DNA of 22,101 bases, taken from assembly GCA_964388085.1 (NCBI GenBank), contig CAYLZW010000070.1, forward strand, positions 1 to 22,101. The letters are read 5' to 3'. Position 1 is the first letter of the stretch, and each line of letters starts with the position of its first letter. Of this stretch, positions 21,193-22,101 are shown in pieces. Below the pieces are notes generated by a model. The model worked only from the letters and a program-made list of their open reading frames with translations, was not told where the DNA came from and did no database searches. The position numbers were made by a program, and so were the translations under genes. Source of the DNA: CAYLZW01 sp964388085 (lineage in GTDB: Bacteria > Myxococcota > UBA727 > CAYLZW01).

Positions 21193-21651
21193 ATGTCACG
21201 CCTCGAACCCAGCAAAGCCTCGCCGGATGCGTACGCCGCCATGCTCGCCATGGAGCGCTTCGTGCGCTCGAGCGGCCTCGAGCACGAGCTCATCGAGCTC
21301 GTGAAGATCCGCGCGTCGCAGATGAACGGCTGCGCGTTCTGCCTCGACATGCACACGAAGGACGCCCGTGCCGCGGGCGAGACCGAGCAGCGCCTCCACG
21401 TGCTCAGCGCGTGGCGGGAAGCGAGCTTCTACACGCCGCGCGAGAGGGCGGCGCTGGCGTGGACCGAAGCGGTCACCCGGCTCGGACCGCACGGGGTGCC
21501 CGACGAGGTCTTCCAGTCCGCCCGGCAGCAGCTCTCCGAAGAAGAGCTCGTAAACCTGACGATGGCGGTCATCACCATCAACGGCTGGAATCGGCTGGCG
21601 ATCGCGTTTCAGAGCCCCGAGCCCGGCAGCTACACGCCCCCCTCGCGCTGA
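21193..21651 (+). CDS. Carboxymuconolactone decarboxylase / AhpD-like family protein
   Basis: A 152-residue helical protein of the AhpD/CMD superfamily. The signature is complete: LIELVKIRASQMNGCAFC with C47-x-x-C50 and H54 in LDMH, then TKDARAAGETEQRLHVLSAW. Downstream are ERAALAWTEAVTRLG and LVNLTMAVITINGWNRLAIA. The redox CxxC..H arrangement is that of alkylhydroperoxidase-like proteins, which reduce peroxides or act as thiol oxidoreductases, usually as oligomers in the cytoplasm. The start has AGGAG six bases upstream. Such genes are often paired with ECF sigma factors; none is in the window. The 112-bp gap from the RuvC-like gene should hold its promoter. Confidence 0.93.
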   Translation: MSRLEPSKASPDAYAAMLAMERFVRSSGLEHELIELVKIRASQMNGCAFCLDMHTKDARAAGETEQRLHVLSAWREASFYTPRERAALAWTEAVTRLGPHGVPDEVFQSARQQLSEEELVNLTMAVITINGWNRLAIAFQSPEPGSYTPPSR

Positions 21652-21839
21652 GCTCGACGAGACCTCAGCCAGGAGATGAACGCGTCGCGTTCGGCCCCCG
21701 GGAGGCCTCTCAGGGCCTGTGTGATGGCGACAACCGACGTCCACGCCCTCCGGCAGCGCAGGGATGGATGCGAGGCCGCCGATCAGGTAGGCAGCGGCCC
21801 CCGGCCGCCGAACCGTGACGCCCAATCCCCGGAGCACCG
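21652..21839. other. Intergenic region before the UvrA-like gene
   Basis: No frame here has protein-like composition. The region should carry the promoter of the following gene. CCCGGGAGGCC near its start and GGAG just before the next ATG are the only notable short motifs. No repeat or terminator-like structure was noticed. Confidence 0.4.

Positions 21840-22101
<262 letters not shown>

Overview
The window is very GC-rich, with long spurious open frames on every strand and strong G/C bias at third codon positions. Its protein repertoire is envelope-rich: exported lipoproteins, an outer-membrane-barrel-like protein, a proteobacterial class GN sortase with its VIT/VWA target, and a MopE-type Asp-rich 'GNGIDDDC' motif. 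This combination suggests a myxobacterium-like deltaproteobacterium (Myxococcota). That is an inference from gene content and composition; no rRNA or tRNA gene is present to test it.

Layout. Positions 1-2465 carry minus-strand housekeeping and stress genes: the N-terminus of ATP-dependent PEP carboxykinase (cut by the window edge), a MarR-family regulator, an exported YceI-family protein and methionine-R-sulfoxide reductase MsrB. A 13-bp perfect palindrome lies between yceI and marR, and an AT-rich promoter-like segment lies upstream of yceI, so the MarR protein may control both. Positions 2593-4115 hold three genes of unknown role. At 4348-5913 is a long coiled-coil/acidic-linker protein with a C-terminal winged-helix-like segment; a perfect 16-bp palindrome abuts its start codon. 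It is followed by a sortase unit at 6105-8680: a secreted VIT+VWA protein with an LPQGGTPA sorting signal and a class GN sortase, translationally coupled by a GTGA overlap.

Positions 8618-11600 (minus) carry a multi-helix exported protein and a membrane-anchored sulfatase-fold enzyme with an inserted MopE-like motif. The plus strand then has a barrel-like outer-membrane protein and a haem-oxygenase-like iron-containing redox enzyme. The C-terminal tail of that enzyme runs antisense through a small membrane protein gene, which is followed by a methyltransferase-fold lipoprotein. At 14666-18033 is a plus-strand cluster: two secreted proteins built from copies of one unrecognised alpha/beta domain, then a lipoprotein with three Ig-like repeats. 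Facing it is a minus-strand pair, a carboxypeptidase-regulatory/discoidin-like lipoprotein and an exported beta-rich protein. The last segment has a 33-codon ORF ending in a hairpin, a RuvC-like RNase-H-fold protein, an AhpD/carboxymuconolactone-decarboxylase-like protein, and the start of a UvrA-like ABC ATPase (cut by the window edge).

Most genes here are standalone envelope or maintenance functions rather than one pathway. The units that plausibly work together are marR-yceI, the VIT/VWA protein with its sortase, and the repeated-domain cluster at 14666-16916. No insertion sequence, CRISPR array or RNA gene was seen.
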